Notes: generated by a model from the letters alone, not told the origin. A stretch of 64,000 nt of DNA from Sporisorium sorghi (GCA_023212695.1 JALCCG010000003.1:124001-188000); one strand, 5' to 3'. Shown: positions 1 to 8,516, counted from the first letter of the stretch. Made by a program: numbers and translations.

Positions 1-210
1 CATCTTGGTTTGCAAAATATCAATTACTGCGTTGAGTTTATACTCATCGTCAGATGCAATGACCAGTGCTTCCTTGTCAATCTTCAAGCTGCTCTTGCTG
101 CCCTTGAAGTCAAACCGGTTCTCAATCTCCCGCTCCGTCTGATTAACCGCGTTTGTAAGTTCCTGCATATCCATCTTGGATACGATATCAAATGAATTTT
201 CTGAAGCCAT
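1..210 (-). CDS. yajQ: YajQ-family nucleotide-binding protein, 3' part cut by the window edge
   Basis: The 70 visible residues start [18 protein letters not shown] and carry the [12 protein letters not shown] stretch, the conserved N-terminus of the YajQ (DUF520) family. Members are about 160 residues long with two ferredoxin-like folds. A Xanthomonas member binds cyclic di-GMP, but the role in Bacillota is not settled. The ATG has a GGAAGG ribosome site seven bases upstream and a sigma-A-like promoter of its own at 246-274, so it is probably a separate unit from rodZ. The remaining ~90 codons lie left of the window. Confidence 0.9.
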   Translation of the reverse strand, partial: MASENSFDIVSKMDMQELTNAVNQTEREIENRFDFKGSKSSLKIDKEALVIASDDEYKLNAVIDILQTKM

Positions 211-245
211 GGTGAATCCTTCCTTTCATCAATCATATTGCTTCT

Positions 246-274
246 ATTATAGGTAAAACTCCGAGCCAAGTCTA
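246..274 (-). promoter_or_regulatory. Sigma-A-type promoter for yajQ
   Basis: On the minus strand TAGACT (-35, 269-274), a 17-base spacer and TATAAT (-10, 246-251) lie about 36 bases before the yajQ start. The -10 is perfect and the -35 matches four of six bases. Inferred from sequence only. Confidence 0.6.
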
Positions 275-361
275 ATCAGTACAATGCATGTCTTATGTAT
301 ACAGGAACGAAAAAGACTCCGTTCATCACCAACCATCTGGTGACAATCGAAGCCTGCTCCG

Positions 362-535
362 TCAATTGCTAGCTTGCTCATCACGCACCGGACGGCGGAA
401 CATACTCAGGATGCCGAGTAATATATGAGCCAATCCAAAGCCTAATATGCCATATCCCCAGTCACTCGGAATTAGATAATAACCCAAGAGGCTGACAATA
501 ACGCCTAATCCGAATACAATCCAGTTGACCGTCAA
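362..535 (-). CDS. Small two-helix membrane protein of unknown function
   Basis: This 57-residue protein consists almost wholly of two hydrophobic segments (IVFGLGVIVSLLGYYLI and GYGILGFGLAHILLGIL) joined by a short PSDWG turn, with a charged tail FRRPVRDEQASN. That predicts a small helical-hairpin membrane protein. I chose the TTG start at 535 because AGAGGTGAGG stands directly before it. An ATG at 583 is also in frame, but it lies inside a perfect palindrome and has no ribosome site. It follows rodZ with a 77-base gap. I do not recognise a family. Confidence 0.6.
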   Translation of the reverse strand: MTVNWIVFGLGVIVSLLGYYLIPSDWGYGILGFGLAHILLGILSMFRRPVRDEQASN

Positions 536-563
536 GATGGCCTCACCTCTTTCAGGAAGTGAA

Positions 564-591
564 ATAACAGCATGCAGCTGCATGCTGTTAT
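564..591. repeat. Perfect 28-base palindrome between rodZ and the small membrane gene
   Basis: ATAACAGCATGCAG is followed at once by its exact reverse complement, giving a 14+14 palindrome without a loop. It lies 21 bases after the rodZ stop. On the minus strand the right arm runs into TTATTTCACTT, so it may form a weak terminator or cruciform, or be an operator. Confidence 0.7.
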
Positions 592-612
592 GATCTCCTG
601 GAGTAAAGGGAA

Positions 613-1572
613 TTATTCCCCGCCTGTGGAGTCAGCGGAACCATCCGCGGACTCCAGCACGATGCGGGAAGTCGTTTTTCCATCCGTTACAGGCTGACCG
701 CCAACCGTGATGGTGGTTGCAGCGGAATTGCCCGATTTCACGTACAATCCCTGGCTGTCCAGTTCGAAGCTGAGCGCAGCTCCGTTCTCAAGCATCTGGA
801 AAGCCAATTTCTCGCCGGAGGCGTTGTTGCCGCGGTATACCTCTACCCAGCTCTTTCCGTCACTGGTGGCCGTAATGTCCACCTTAACAGCAGAACCTGT
901 TACTTTGAATACGGTGTTCTTGCCTTCCGTCCGGTCCTGCGTCACCGTCGTTTCCCCAGGCGTTGTATTCCCCGGTATATCTGTATCCGTACCATCCGTA
1001 CCCTCAGTGCCGTCCGTTTCCGTTCCTTCACCGTCCGTACCCTCGCCAGGCGTATCGCCCGGGTTGTTCTCTCCGCCTTGTGCTCCATCACCTGGCGTCG
1101 TGGTATCCGGGTTTTGCGAATTCTGCCCTGGATCGGTCTGAGATTGGTCGTTGTTGCTTACCGGCGGGTTTTCATCTTTGGGCTCATTCGAATTGATCGC
1201 TACCAAATAAATGACAACAACGATCAGTATCGGAAACGTCCACATCAGCAGCGTCGGCAGCCATTTCATGTTCCGTTCGGCTGAAGGTCTGCTGGCACGC
1301 TTTTGAATAACCGGCTCCATTGTCGCTTCCGGTTCTGATTTGGGAACGTCCTGTTTATGTCCTTCAAGCAGTTCGTCCGGGTCAATCCCCACCGCTTCTG
1401 CATAGGTTTTGATGAATGCCCGCACGTAAAAACTGCCGGGAAGTACTTTGTAATCCCCTGCCTCGATGGCTTCCAAGTATCGCTTGCGTATTTTTGTCAT
1501 TTCCTGCACGTCATCAAGGCTCATTCCTTTTTGTAGACGCGCCTCCCTTAATTGCTGTCCCAGTTCGGACAT
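613..1572 (-). CDS. rodZ: RodZ-like cell-shape protein with Xre-type HTH
   Basis: A 319-residue bitopic membrane protein of the RodZ/YmfM family, which links MreB filaments to the membrane and helps set rod shape. Residues 1-70 form an Xre-like helix-turn-helix (LGQQLREARLQKGMSLDDVQ). Residues ~104-126 are the single membrane helix (LPTLLMWTFPILIVVVIYLV). Residues ~127-215 are a low-complexity Gly/Thr/Asp/Glu linker, and 216-319 match the outer C-terminal (DUF4115) domain. The ATG has an ideal AGGAGGTG site five bases away. It is the last member of the ymfF-ymfM cluster. The long acidic linker is the only unusual part. Confidence 0.92.
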   Translation of the reverse strand: MSELGQQLREARLQKGMSLDDVQEMTKIRKRYLEAIEAGDYKVLPGSFYVRAFIKTYAEAVGIDPDELLEGHKQDVPKSEPEATMEPVIQKRASRPSAERNMKWLPTLLMWTFPILIVVVIYLVAINSNEPKDENPPVSNNDQSQTDPGQNSQNPDTTTPGDGAQGGENNPGDTPGEGTDGEGTETDGTEGTDGTDTDIPGNTTPGETTVTQDRTEGKNTVFKVTGSAVKVDITATSDGKSWVEVYRGNNASGEKLAFQMLENGAALSFELDSQGLYVKSGNSAATTITVGGQPVTDGKTTSRIVLESADGSADSTGGE

Positions 1573-1613
1573 GCCATCACCTCCTACTTTAGAATTTCGT
1601 GGTCAAAAAAATA

Positions 1614-2381
1614 TTATAAATCGTCACTATAAGAACCCGTGAACGTATCATAAACGATTTCCTCATCCGGATTGTTTCGCAATTCGATTATAATATCGAA
1701 ATCCTCATAGGAATATTCGGATTCACGAACAAAAATGTCCGGATGCTCAATCACCTTCGTGCTATCCATCCCCATAATATCCTGTAAGAGCTGATAATGG
1801 CGCTCGTTCGAACGGATGGTGCTGACAATCCCGTCAATGATAAAAATATTGTTTGAATTCATCTCATCCTCGGACAGCTGACTGCGAATCGTTTGCCGAA
1901 GCAGCGTAGAGGAAACAAACGTCCAGCGTTTCATCGCACAGACACTGCCTGCAATAATGGACTCCGTTTTGCCGACGCGGGGCATCCCGCGAAGACCGAT
2001 GACCTGATTTCCTTCCCTTTTGAACAATTCACCCAAAAAATCAACAAGTAAACCGAGCTCATCACGTGTAAAACGGAAAGTTTTACGATCATCCGAGTCC
2101 CGGTCAATATATCGTCCATGTCGTACAGCCAAAATATCGACCAGTTTAGGGGGTCTCAAGGCTGTTACCGTAATATTTTTCATCTTGTTCAGCATTTTGC
2201 CCATCAGAATGATTTTCTCTTCATCATCCGTCTCAAGGAGCATACCTCGGGTTTGGCCTTCGACGCCGTTAATTGTCAGGATGTTCACTTCAAGCATACC
2301 GAGCACAGATGCAATATCACCGAGCAAACCGGGCCGGTTCTTATGTATCTTGTATTCCATGTACCATTGATTCGATTCCAC
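1614..2381 (-). CDS. ymfK: YmfK-family protein (DUF3388) with N-terminal ACT domain
   Basis: A 255-residue homologue of B. subtilis YmfK. Residues ~8-70 form an ACT-like ligand-binding domain (HKNRPGLLGDIASVLGMLEV). The C-terminal two thirds, with GLRGMPRVGKTESI, resembles a P-loop region conserved in DUF3388. The function is unknown. I prefer the GTG at 2381, which has AGAGGTG five bases upstream, over a TTG at 2423 that lacks a ribosome site; the difference is 14 residues. It lies downstream of the ymfJ terminator, so it probably has its own promoter, perhaps TTGCCT-17-TATCAT near 2478-2506. Confidence 0.85.
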   Translation of the reverse strand: MESNQWYMEYKIHKNRPGLLGDIASVLGMLEVNILTINGVEGQTRGMLLETDDEEKIILMGKMLNKMKNITVTALRPPKLVDILAVRHGRYIDRDSDDRKTFRFTRDELGLLVDFLGELFKREGNQVIGLRGMPRVGKTESIIAGSVCAMKRWTFVSSTLLRQTIRSQLSEDEMNSNNIFIIDGIVSTIRSNERHYQLLQDIMGMDSTKVIEHPDIFVRESEYSYEDFDIIIELRNNPDEEIVYDTFTGSYSDDL

Positions 2382-2547
2382 AAAGACACCTCTTTGCACT
2401 TCTTTTCCATCAATATTCGACAAATTCCAGCTAAAAATGCACGCAAAAACAGGTCGAATTAAAAATGGGTCACGTTAATGATATATAAAATAAAAATGAA
2501 AGGCAAGTATTAACGGTAACATGAAAATTACATTCTTTTTTCTTGAC

Positions 2548-2576
2548 AAAAAACCCCCGTTATCGGGGGGCTTTTT
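2548..2576 (-). terminator. Rho-independent terminator after ymfJ
   Basis: On the minus strand the stem CCCCCG/CGGGGG with an ATAA loop is followed by TTTTTT. The A-rich side on the other strand would also let it act in both directions. Confidence 0.85.
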
Positions 2577-2585
2577 GGATGCGGG

Positions 2586-2840
2586 TTATGCGTTGTTCTT
2601 GGCCAATTTCACCATCAGACGGGCGATAACGTGGCGTTCTTCCTCGTTGCCTACGTCCCACAATTCTTTCAGTGCCCGGTTGGATGAGTTTTGCGGGTCT
2701 ACCTTCTCATCCAGGAAGTCGCCGATCTCAAAAGCCAGCTGAGAAATCGTGTCTTCGCTCATACCTGCTTTTTCGGCTTGAACGACGCGCTCTCCCAGAA
2801 ATTTCTTCCAGGAATCAAAGTTTTTGATTACGGATGACAT
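2586..2840 (-). CDS. ymfJ: DUF3243 family protein YmfJ
   Basis: An 84-residue soluble, helical protein matching B. subtilis YmfJ (DUF3243), with the family core FDSWKKFLGERVVQAEKAGM and a C-terminal EEERHVIARLMVKL helix. Function unknown; the family is widespread in spore formers and keeps its place between ymfI and ymfK. The ATG has GGAGG nine bases upstream. It ends just before a strong terminator, closing the ymfF-ymfH-ymfI-ymfJ unit or a short transcript of its own: 107 bases separate it from ymfI. Confidence 0.88.
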   Translation of the reverse strand: MSSVIKNFDSWKKFLGERVVQAEKAGMSEDTISQLAFEIGDFLDEKVDPQNSSNRALKELWDVGNEEERHVIARLMVKLAKNNA

Positions 2841-2947
2841 GAATTAAATCCTCCTTTTGCATGGTGGCAATCAGATTTAAAGTAACAATAGTAATATGTC
2901 CCCGTAACCAGAACCTTATGAGTGGTGAATTGCACCACGAACGAATA

Positions 2948-3718
2948 TCAAGTCACCCAGCCGCCGTTCGGACTGATCACTTGGCCGGTAATGTATCCCG
3001 ACTCAGGCAGCGCCAAAAAATATACCAGCGATGAAATTTCATCCGGCTGTGCCAGCCTGCCGATTGGAATCTCCTCTTCCAGCATGCGGATTTCATCCGA
3101 TTCCAGATGCCCCAGCATCGATGTATCCACCGCACCGGGCGCAACGGCATTCACCGTAACGCCGGAAGGAGCAAGCTCCTTCGCCAGCGCCTTCGTGAAG
3201 GCATTTACGCCGCCTTTGCTTGTGGAATACAACACCTCACAGGATGCACCCGACAGCCCCCAGATCGAGGACACATTAATAATCCTGCCGAACCGCTGGG
3301 AAATCATGCGTCCCATAAACGCCTGAGAGCACAGAAACATCCCCTTCAGGTTAATCGACATCAAGGTGTCCCACTGTTCTTCCGTGGCGTCAGACAGAAG
3401 CCCGTAATGGGATACACCGGCATTATTGACCAGGATATCCGGCTCCATGTTATGACTCTGAAGTTTCTCCTTCATCCGGAGTATTTGCTCTTTGTCCCGA
3501 AGATCGGCCGATACGGTCAACACCTTCGCTCCGTAAGACATACAGCGGCGGGCCACTTCATTCGCCGCCTCATGCGAATTCATGTAGTGAATAACCACGT
3601 TCATGCGAACCGAGGCAAAGCGCTCCGCAACGGCTGCCCCAATGCCTCTGCTCGCCCCCGTAATCAGTACCGTCATTTCCCCGATCGGCTTCAATTCTCT
3701 TCCCATGTCTTGCTTCAT
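2948..3718 (-). CDS. ymfI: SDR-family EF-P 5-aminopentanone reductase
   Basis: A 256-residue short-chain dehydrogenase/reductase. The NAD(P)-binding motif TGASRGIG lies at 20-27, NNAG near 92, and the catalytic Ser-Tyr-Lys set is visible as INVSS...YSTSKGG. Its position after ymfF and ymfH identifies it as YmfI, which in B. subtilis reduces the 5-aminopentanone group on elongation factor P to 5-aminopentanol, needed for swarming. It resembles FabG, and sequence alone would not exclude a fatty-acid role. The ATG overlaps the ymfH stop by one base (TAATG), which implies coupled translation. Confidence 0.88.
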   Translation of the reverse strand: MKQDMGRELKPIGEMTVLITGASRGIGAAVAERFASVRMNVVIHYMNSHEAANEVARRCMSYGAKVLTVSADLRDKEQILRMKEKLQSHNMEPDILVNNAGVSHYGLLSDATEEQWDTLMSINLKGMFLCSQAFMGRMISQRFGRIINVSSIWGLSGASCEVLYSTSKGGVNAFTKALAKELAPSGVTVNAVAPGAVDTSMLGHLESDEIRMLEEEIPIGRLAQPDEISSLVYFLALPESGYITGQVISPNGGWVT

Positions 3719-4998
3719 TACGGACTCACGACAATGGATACAGCCAGTTGATCCCAGTCGACATGCTCTTGCAGTCGACGGTTAACATCGTCTACCGTAA
3801 TGGACTCATAAACCGGCAGAACCTTGAAGAGATCCGCACCACGGAACTGATAGCGTGTAAATTCATGGGCGATGTTCTCCGGGGAATTGAGCATCCGTAA
3901 ATAACCGCCCATTTTCTTTTTGCGGGCACGTTCAAAATCCGATTTCTGGAATCCGCTTGCTTTCAGTTTATCCACCTCTGTGCGAATGCGCGCGAGCAGC
4001 TGGTCCGGATCCTTGGTATCACCGCCAACTGCAGAGAATGCATATTGCGGCGCACTGTTGTATTCATGGCCGAAACTGTCCGAAATCAAATCCTCATCAT
4101 ACAGCTTCTGATACAACTCGGTGCTGGAGCCAAACAAGAGATCCATCATCAGCTTCGTGGTCAAATCGCGGTGCAGCTGCTCTTCAGCTGGTAATCCTAC
4201 CTGCTTCTCCTTAAAGCCAAACAGGCATTTCGGCAGTGATACGGCCAGGCGGCTCTCTCTGCGCTTCTCCTCGACACCCTGCGGCTCCGGATCAAAAATA
4301 CGCTCAATGGAGCCTTGCTTGTCATACGATTTTCCCGTCTGATTCGATCGGACAAGGTTCATCGTTTCCTCAGGATCCACGCCCCCAACCACAAACAACA
4401 GCATGTTGCTCGGGTGATAGAAAGCATTATAGCACGTATACAGGTCTTCCTTCGTAATCGTTCCGATGGATTCCACCGTACCGGCGATATCAATGTGCAC
4501 CGGATGCACCTTGTACATCGCTTCAATCAAGCCGAAATACACGCGCCAATCCGGATTGTCCTGGTACATGTTGATTTCCTGCCCGATGATGCCTTTTTCC
4601 TTCTCCACGTTCTGATCCGTAAAATAAGGATTCTGAACGAAATCGATCAAGGTCTCCAAGTTTTCATGGATGTTCTCCGTTGCAGAGAAGAGATATACCG
4701 TCTGGTCAAAACTTGTGAAAGCGTTCGCGGAAGCGCCGTTGGACGCAAACTTGGCAAAAATATCACCCTCCGGCTCCTCGAACATTTTGTGCTCAAGGAA
4801 ATGCGCTATGCCGTCCGGCACCCGCGTCTCAGACTCGCCTTCGACCTTGAAATGGTTATCCACGGAACCGTATTTGGTTGCAAAAGTCGCATAGGTCTTC
4901 TGAAAGCCGGGTTTAGGCAGCACGTACACATGCAGACCATTATCCATCACTTCGTAATACAGCGTCTCCTGCAGGTTGTCATAATGAATGCTCTCCAC
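3718..4998 (-). CDS. ymfH: M16 peptidase-like protein YmfH (EF-P modification)
   Basis: A 426-residue member of the pitrilysin (M16) family with an intact inverted zinc motif, HFLEH at 66-70, and a following GQEINMYQDNP segment that should supply the third zinc ligand. In B. subtilis ymfH and ymfF are needed for 5-aminopentanol modification of EF-P. The usual M16 model pairs one catalytic and one non-catalytic half; YmfH would be the catalytic one here. The start is GTG with GGAGGAG six bases upstream, three bases after the ymfF stop. Confidence 0.9.
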   Translation of the reverse strand: MESIHYDNLQETLYYEVMDNGLHVYVLPKPGFQKTYATFATKYGSVDNHFKVEGESETRVPDGIAHFLEHKMFEEPEGDIFAKFASNGASANAFTSFDQTVYLFSATENIHENLETLIDFVQNPYFTDQNVEKEKGIIGQEINMYQDNPDWRVYFGLIEAMYKVHPVHIDIAGTVESIGTITKEDLYTCYNAFYHPSNMLLFVVGGVDPEETMNLVRSNQTGKSYDKQGSIERIFDPEPQGVEEKRRESRLAVSLPKCLFGFKEKQVGLPAEEQLHRDLTTKLMMDLLFGSSTELYQKLYDEDLISDSFGHEYNSAPQYAFSAVGGDTKDPDQLLARIRTEVDKLKASGFQKSDFERARKKKMGGYLRMLNSPENIAHEFTRYQFRGADLFKVLPVYESITVDDVNRRLQEHVDWDQLAVSIVVSP

Positions 4999-5001
4999 CG
5001 G

Positions 5002-6282
5002 CTACTCCTCCTTTTGGCCTTTCAGGAAATAGATCGTATCCAGGGAGAATGCCGAAGCTGCCTGCTTCACATCTTCCACTGAAATGCCCTCCACCTGATT
5101 CAGCAGCTCATCCGGCGTACGTTCACGGCCCGACAGCGTGCGGTTGAAATCATAGGCGATCATCTCAAAGGCCGAATCCTGCATTTCTTTAATGACATTC
5201 CGAATCATCGCCTTGGTCTGCGACATCTCGATATCGGTGATGGCACCCTTGGCCATGTCATCGAGCTGCTGGCGAATAATCTCTACAGCCTTCTCGAAAT
5301 TCTGAACCTCGATCCCGGACTGAATGGTAGCAATCCCTTTATGACCGTCATAGCGGGAAGAGGCATAATAGGCCAGGCTCTCCTTCTCCCTCACGTTGAC
5401 AAACAGCTTCGAATGCGGGTATCCGCCCAAGATTCCGTTATACAACAGCGCGGCTGCGTACTCGTCATCCCCGTAAGTAATGGTGCTTCTAAGCCCCATA
5501 TTGAGTTTGCCCTGATTAATCTCAAGCTTCTCTACAACCGTCTGCGTTCCGCTCGCCGCGGTCCGCGTGGAAGAAGGAACATAATCCTTGCTTCCCGTGC
5601 GGTTGAGTTTAAAATGCTCTTCTACGAGCTTCTTGACCTCATCAAGACTCGTATCTCCGACCACATACAGATCCAGAACGGATTCATTGAGCCAATTCTG
5701 ATAGGACTCATACAGTCCTTCCGGGGTTATTCCGTCCAGATCCTTCCGTTCGCCCAGCGGGTGCAGCCGATACGGCTCGTTCTTGCACATCACCTCAATA
5801 CAGCGCTCCGCAGCATAACGGATTTTATCGTTAACGATGGATTCCAGCTTTTTGCGAACCGTGTCACGCTCGGTTTGTACATAGGATTTGCGAAATACGC
5901 CGTTCTCCAGCACGGGCTCGGTAAAGGCTTCTCCCAGGAAGGCAAATGAGGAGCGCAGCAGACTCTCGGGACTCTTTACAAAAGAATCATTAATCGTATC
6001 CATACGGAAGTGCACGATTTGATAATCGCCCCGCTTATATACATCAAAACCAAATCCGGCGCCGTACAGCTGCTCCAGCTGCTCGCGGAAAGCCCTTGTT
6101 TCCGGGTAGGAAACCGTTCCTCTTCGCAGTACAAAAGGAGTGAGCGCCGTGGATGTCACCGTATCTTCTGCTAACGGACTTCCGGCGTAAAGCGATATCG
6201 CAAATGTCTTGAATCGGTTCGTCGGGAGAACGTGAATCCGTATCCCTCCGGCTGTTCCGTGTTCAAATTCCGTTTTCGTCAA
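5002..6282 (-). CDS. ymfF: M16 peptidase-like protein YmfF (inactive partner)
   Basis: A 426-residue M16-family protein of the same length as YmfH but without the HxxEH zinc motif: the equivalent region reads ALTPFVLRRGTVSYPETRAF. The C-terminal M16 half, with YDFNRTLSGRERTPDELLNQ, is preserved. By analogy with two-subunit M16 peptidases it is probably the non-catalytic subunit that forms the chamber with YmfH. TTG start with AAGGGG nine bases upstream. It heads the ymfF-ymfH-ymfI run; a possible promoter (TTGCGA-17-TAATTA) lies near 6324-6352 but is weak. Confidence 0.9.
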   Translation of the reverse strand: MTKTEFEHGTAGGIRIHVLPTNRFKTFAISLYAGSPLAEDTVTSTALTPFVLRRGTVSYPETRAFREQLEQLYGAGFGFDVYKRGDYQIVHFRMDTINDSFVKSPESLLRSSFAFLGEAFTEPVLENGVFRKSYVQTERDTVRKKLESIVNDKIRYAAERCIEVMCKNEPYRLHPLGERKDLDGITPEGLYESYQNWLNESVLDLYVVGDTSLDEVKKLVEEHFKLNRTGSKDYVPSSTRTAASGTQTVVEKLEINQGKLNMGLRSTITYGDDEYAAALLYNGILGGYPHSKLFVNVREKESLAYYASSRYDGHKGIATIQSGIEVQNFEKAVEIIRQQLDDMAKGAITDIEMSQTKAMIRNVIKEMQDSAFEMIAYDFNRTLSGRERTPDELLNQVEGISVEDVKQAASAFSLDTIYFLKGQKEE

Positions 6283-6368
6283 GGTCCATATCCCCTTACA
6301 TCATGGATTGTCGTTGCCATAATTTACTTCATAATTAACTTTCATTCTAACCCATCGCAAAGTGAAGA

Positions 6369-6395
6369 AGCAACCGAAGACAGGCCCCGGTTGCT
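6369..6395 (-). terminator. Terminator after sleB
   Basis: AGCAACCG pairs with CGGTTGCT around an 11-base loop just after the sleB stop. On the minus strand it is followed by the pyrimidine-rich TCTTCACTTTGC. The hairpin is clear, the U-tract imperfect. Confidence 0.6.
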
Positions 6396-6407
6396 CTAAT
6401 TAACGGC

Positions 6408-7223
6408 TTACATACAGAAGATATGCTGGCCAATGGTTTTGACTTGAGGACGCGTCCAGATCCATTCCGAGGTAGCTGTTTTCGGGTTGAAGTAGTAGAG
6501 ACAGCCCCCTGTCGGATCCCAGCCGTTCAGTGCCTGCTCTACAGCTTTTCGAGCTTGCTCGTTCGGCTCAAGCCATATTTGACCGTCAGCCACCGCGGTA
6601 AATGCTCTCGGTTCAAATATAACCCCATGAGGGGAGTTTGGAAAACTTGGCGATTTCACCCGGTTGATAATGACAGCCGCTACCGCAACCTGACCTTCAA
6701 ACGGCTCTCCGCGAGCTTCGCCATATACGGCATTCGCCATAATTCTCAAATCATTCTCGGAAAGCCCCATTGTATTCGAAGAGGCTAGGTTGTTATTGGT
6801 GCCCCCGTTGTTCGCTGAACCGCCGTTGCCGCCTGCACCAGCAGCTGCTCCGCCTTCGTGAAGCTTGGGAGCGGTTGGACGGAAATCCTTGGTTGCATTG
6901 TACAGTTTAAGCTTGACCTTCGGACCAACAACGCCATCCACCTTCATACCGAACTCCGATTGGAACCATTTGACGGCCCCTTGAGTCTTGGAACCAAATA
7001 CACTGTCAATCTTCCCGTGATAAAAGCCCAGGTACTTAAGACGCCCTTGCAGCTCATACACATCTTCGCCAGTCGAGCCGAATTTAATGGTCTGCTGACT
7101 GAAGGTTGGTAAAGCTTCCTGAAGATTCGTGTTGTCATCAGCTTTTAGCCTTCCCTGTGCGAAGACTGCCGCAGATAACAGAATCGCAATGCTTATCAGA
7201 ATCCAGATTCTTGAGTTTTTCAT
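6408..7223 (-). CDS. sleB: Spore cortex-lytic enzyme SleB
   Basis: A 271-residue exported lytic transglycosylase that cleaves spore cortex peptidoglycan during germination. Residues 1-28 form a signal peptide (ILISIAILLSAAVFAQG). Residues ~46-110 are a PG_binding_1 repeat (GEDVYELQGRLKYLGFYHG). A Gly/Asn linker leads to the hydrolase-2 domain from ~155, with catalytic Glu169 in NAVYGEARGEP. The ATG at 7223 is chosen over an upstream TTG because AGG lies just before it and the signal peptide starts there. A near-perfect sigma-G promoter precedes it. Its usual partner ypeB is not adjacent: the next gene downstream is ymfF. Confidence 0.93.
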   Translation of the reverse strand: MKNSRIWILISIAILLSAAVFAQGRLKADDNTNLQEALPTFSQQTIKFGSTGEDVYELQGRLKYLGFYHGKIDSVFGSKTQGAVKWFQSEFGMKVDGVVGPKVKLKLYNATKDFRPTAPKLHEGGAAAGAGGNGGSANNGGTNNNLASSNTMGLSENDLRIMANAVYGEARGEPFEGQVAVAAVIINRVKSPSFPNSPHGVIFEPRAFTAVADGQIWLEPNEQARKAVEQALNGWDPTGGCLYYFNPKTATSEWIWTRPQVKTIGQHIFCM

Positions 7224-7269
7224 GCTGTGCTCTACCTTTCTCTTGTGGTTTAACAAGCCTCGCTAACGT

Positions 7270-7299
7270 TATTATGACAAGCCTGCCAGTTTCCTATGC
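7270..7299 (-). promoter_or_regulatory. Forespore (sigma-G type) promoter for sleB
   Basis: On the minus strand GCATA (-35, 7295-7299), exactly 18 bases, and CATAATA (-10, 7270-7276) match the sigma-F/sigma-G consensus at every defined base. The -10 ends 46 bases before the sleB ATG. In B. subtilis sleB is forespore-transcribed by sigma-G, which fits. Confidence 0.75.
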
Positions 7300-7348
7300 A
7301 CCTATTCCCCAATGCCAACCGAAGGCAGCGTCTCATTTCAACACAAAT

Positions 7349-7376
7349 AGAGCCATTCCTAAGTCGGAACGGCTCT
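7349..7376 (-). terminator. Terminator after the GH105 gene
   Basis: AGAGCC-TTCC pairs with GGAA-GGCTCT with one mismatch and a 6-base loop; the minus-strand tail is ATTTGTGTTG. It closes the galacturonate operon and separates it from sleB. Confidence 0.7.
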
Positions 7377-7403
7377 TGGCGCTAGAATATGATTCAGCGA
7401 TAA

Positions 7404-8516
7404 CTACCCCTGGCTTCTGCTAAGTTCTACACACGCCATGACAAGCGCACCCACGCCGTGAAGATCATTCTCGCATTGCTGCCTCTCCACATAATGCCGG
7501 TAATCTCCAACCCCGGTGCCTATGCAGATCCTGGGCATAACCAGATGCCCCAGCTCATTGTAATATACGGAATGAACGAGGCCGTTATAACCTTGGCGTG
7601 CATGCGACAGCATGGAGGGGTCGAGATAACCGAGACGTACTCCCTTGGCTAATGTATAAATGAACAAACTGGAGCAGGAAGTTTCCAGCCAATTATCCGG
7701 CTCATTCCCTTTATCCAGCACTTGATGCCATAATCCCGTTACCGGATCCTGATAGCGCACAAGCGCTGCACACAAATCGCGAAGTACTGGTGCCAGGTCC
7801 TCACGCCCTGAGTGGTCCTCAGGCAATAAATCGAGGAACTCCACAAGGGATAGCGCATACCATCCCAGAGCGCGTCCCCAAATTTCCGGTGACTGTCCGC
7901 TAACCGGATCTGCCCATGGCATCGTTCGGCTCTCATCCCAAGCATGATAGTATAATCCCGTTGTCTCATCCTTTGTATGGGAACGCATCAACCGCTCCTG
8001 AAACAGCACATCGTCAAATAATGGCGGCACTTTATACTGCTCCGCGTATTTCATGGTGAATACCCCGCCCATATACAACCCGTCCAACCACATCTGATAG
8101 GCATAACGATCCTTATGCCAATATCCGCCCTCCGTGGTCCGATTCAGTGTAGACAGCAGACGCAGCAGCTTATCGGCTGCTGCCCTATAGCGAGTCTCTG
8201 GGAATACCGAGTCAAGCTCCATCAGAAGCAATCCCGCTTGAACGGAATCGAGTTCCCCCCGCTCCAGCAGCAGATTGCCGCTCGCATCAACCAGATGATC
8301 CACATATCCTTTGATATATTTCAGATACTTCTGCTCGCGGCTAAGCTTCCATAATTGCGACATTCCAACCAGAAACACACCTTGATGATAATGCCACCGC
8401 CCTGCAGGCGGAAGCATCTCCGGCGAATACGTTTCCATGATGGATTGGCAAGCCCTGATGCCGAGTTCCAGCGGAGACAAGCTGGACTGAGCCTGATGCT
8501 GTACGGGATTTGACAT
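7404..8516 (-). CDS. Glycoside hydrolase family 105, unsaturated (rhamno)galacturonyl hydrolase
   Basis: A 370-residue cytosolic (alpha/alpha)6-barrel protein like B. subtilis YteR and YesR, which hydrolyse the unsaturated uronyl residue left by pectate or rhamnogalacturonan lyases. The family signature QMWLDGLYMG at 141-150 holds Asp145, equivalent to the catalytic aspartate. WGRALGWYALSLVE is a second conserved block. No signal peptide is seen, so it would act on imported oligosaccharides. The ATG has AGGAGGAG five bases upstream. It is the last gene of uxaC-uxaB-uxaA-GH105 and would feed unsaturated uronate chemistry beside the galacturonate route. The exact substrate cannot be told from sequence. 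Confidence 0.87.
   Translation of the reverse strand: MSNPVQHQAQSSLSPLELGIRACQSIMETYSPEMLPPAGRWHYHQGVFLVGMSQLWKLSREQKYLKYIKGYVDHLVDASGNLLLERGELDSVQAGLLLMELDSVFPETRYRAAADKLLRLLSTLNRTTEGGYWHKDRYAYQMWLDGLYMGGVFTMKYAEQYKVPPLFDDVLFQERLMRSHTKDETTGLYYHAWDESRTMPWADPVSGQSPEIWGRALGWYALSLVEFLDLLPEDHSGREDLAPVLRDLCAALVRYQDPVTGLWHQVLDKGNEPDNWLETSCSSLFIYTLAKGVRLGYLDPSMLSHARQGYNGLVHSVYYNELGHLVMPRICIGTGVGDYRHYVERQQCENDLHGVGALVMACVELSRSQG

Noticed and set aside
327..343. TCACCA/TGGTGA hairpin left of the small membrane gene as a terminator
   Set aside because: Six-base stem, and the T-run begins 11 bases after it; too uncertain.
707..1284. Plus-strand Pro/Val/Ser repeat frames opposite rodZ
   Set aside because: They are the reverse reading of RodZ's Gly/Thr/Asp-rich linker.
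2917..2940. Small inverted repeat GTGGTG/CACCAC upstream of ymfJ
   Set aside because: Six-base arms without U-run or promoter context are too weak to call.
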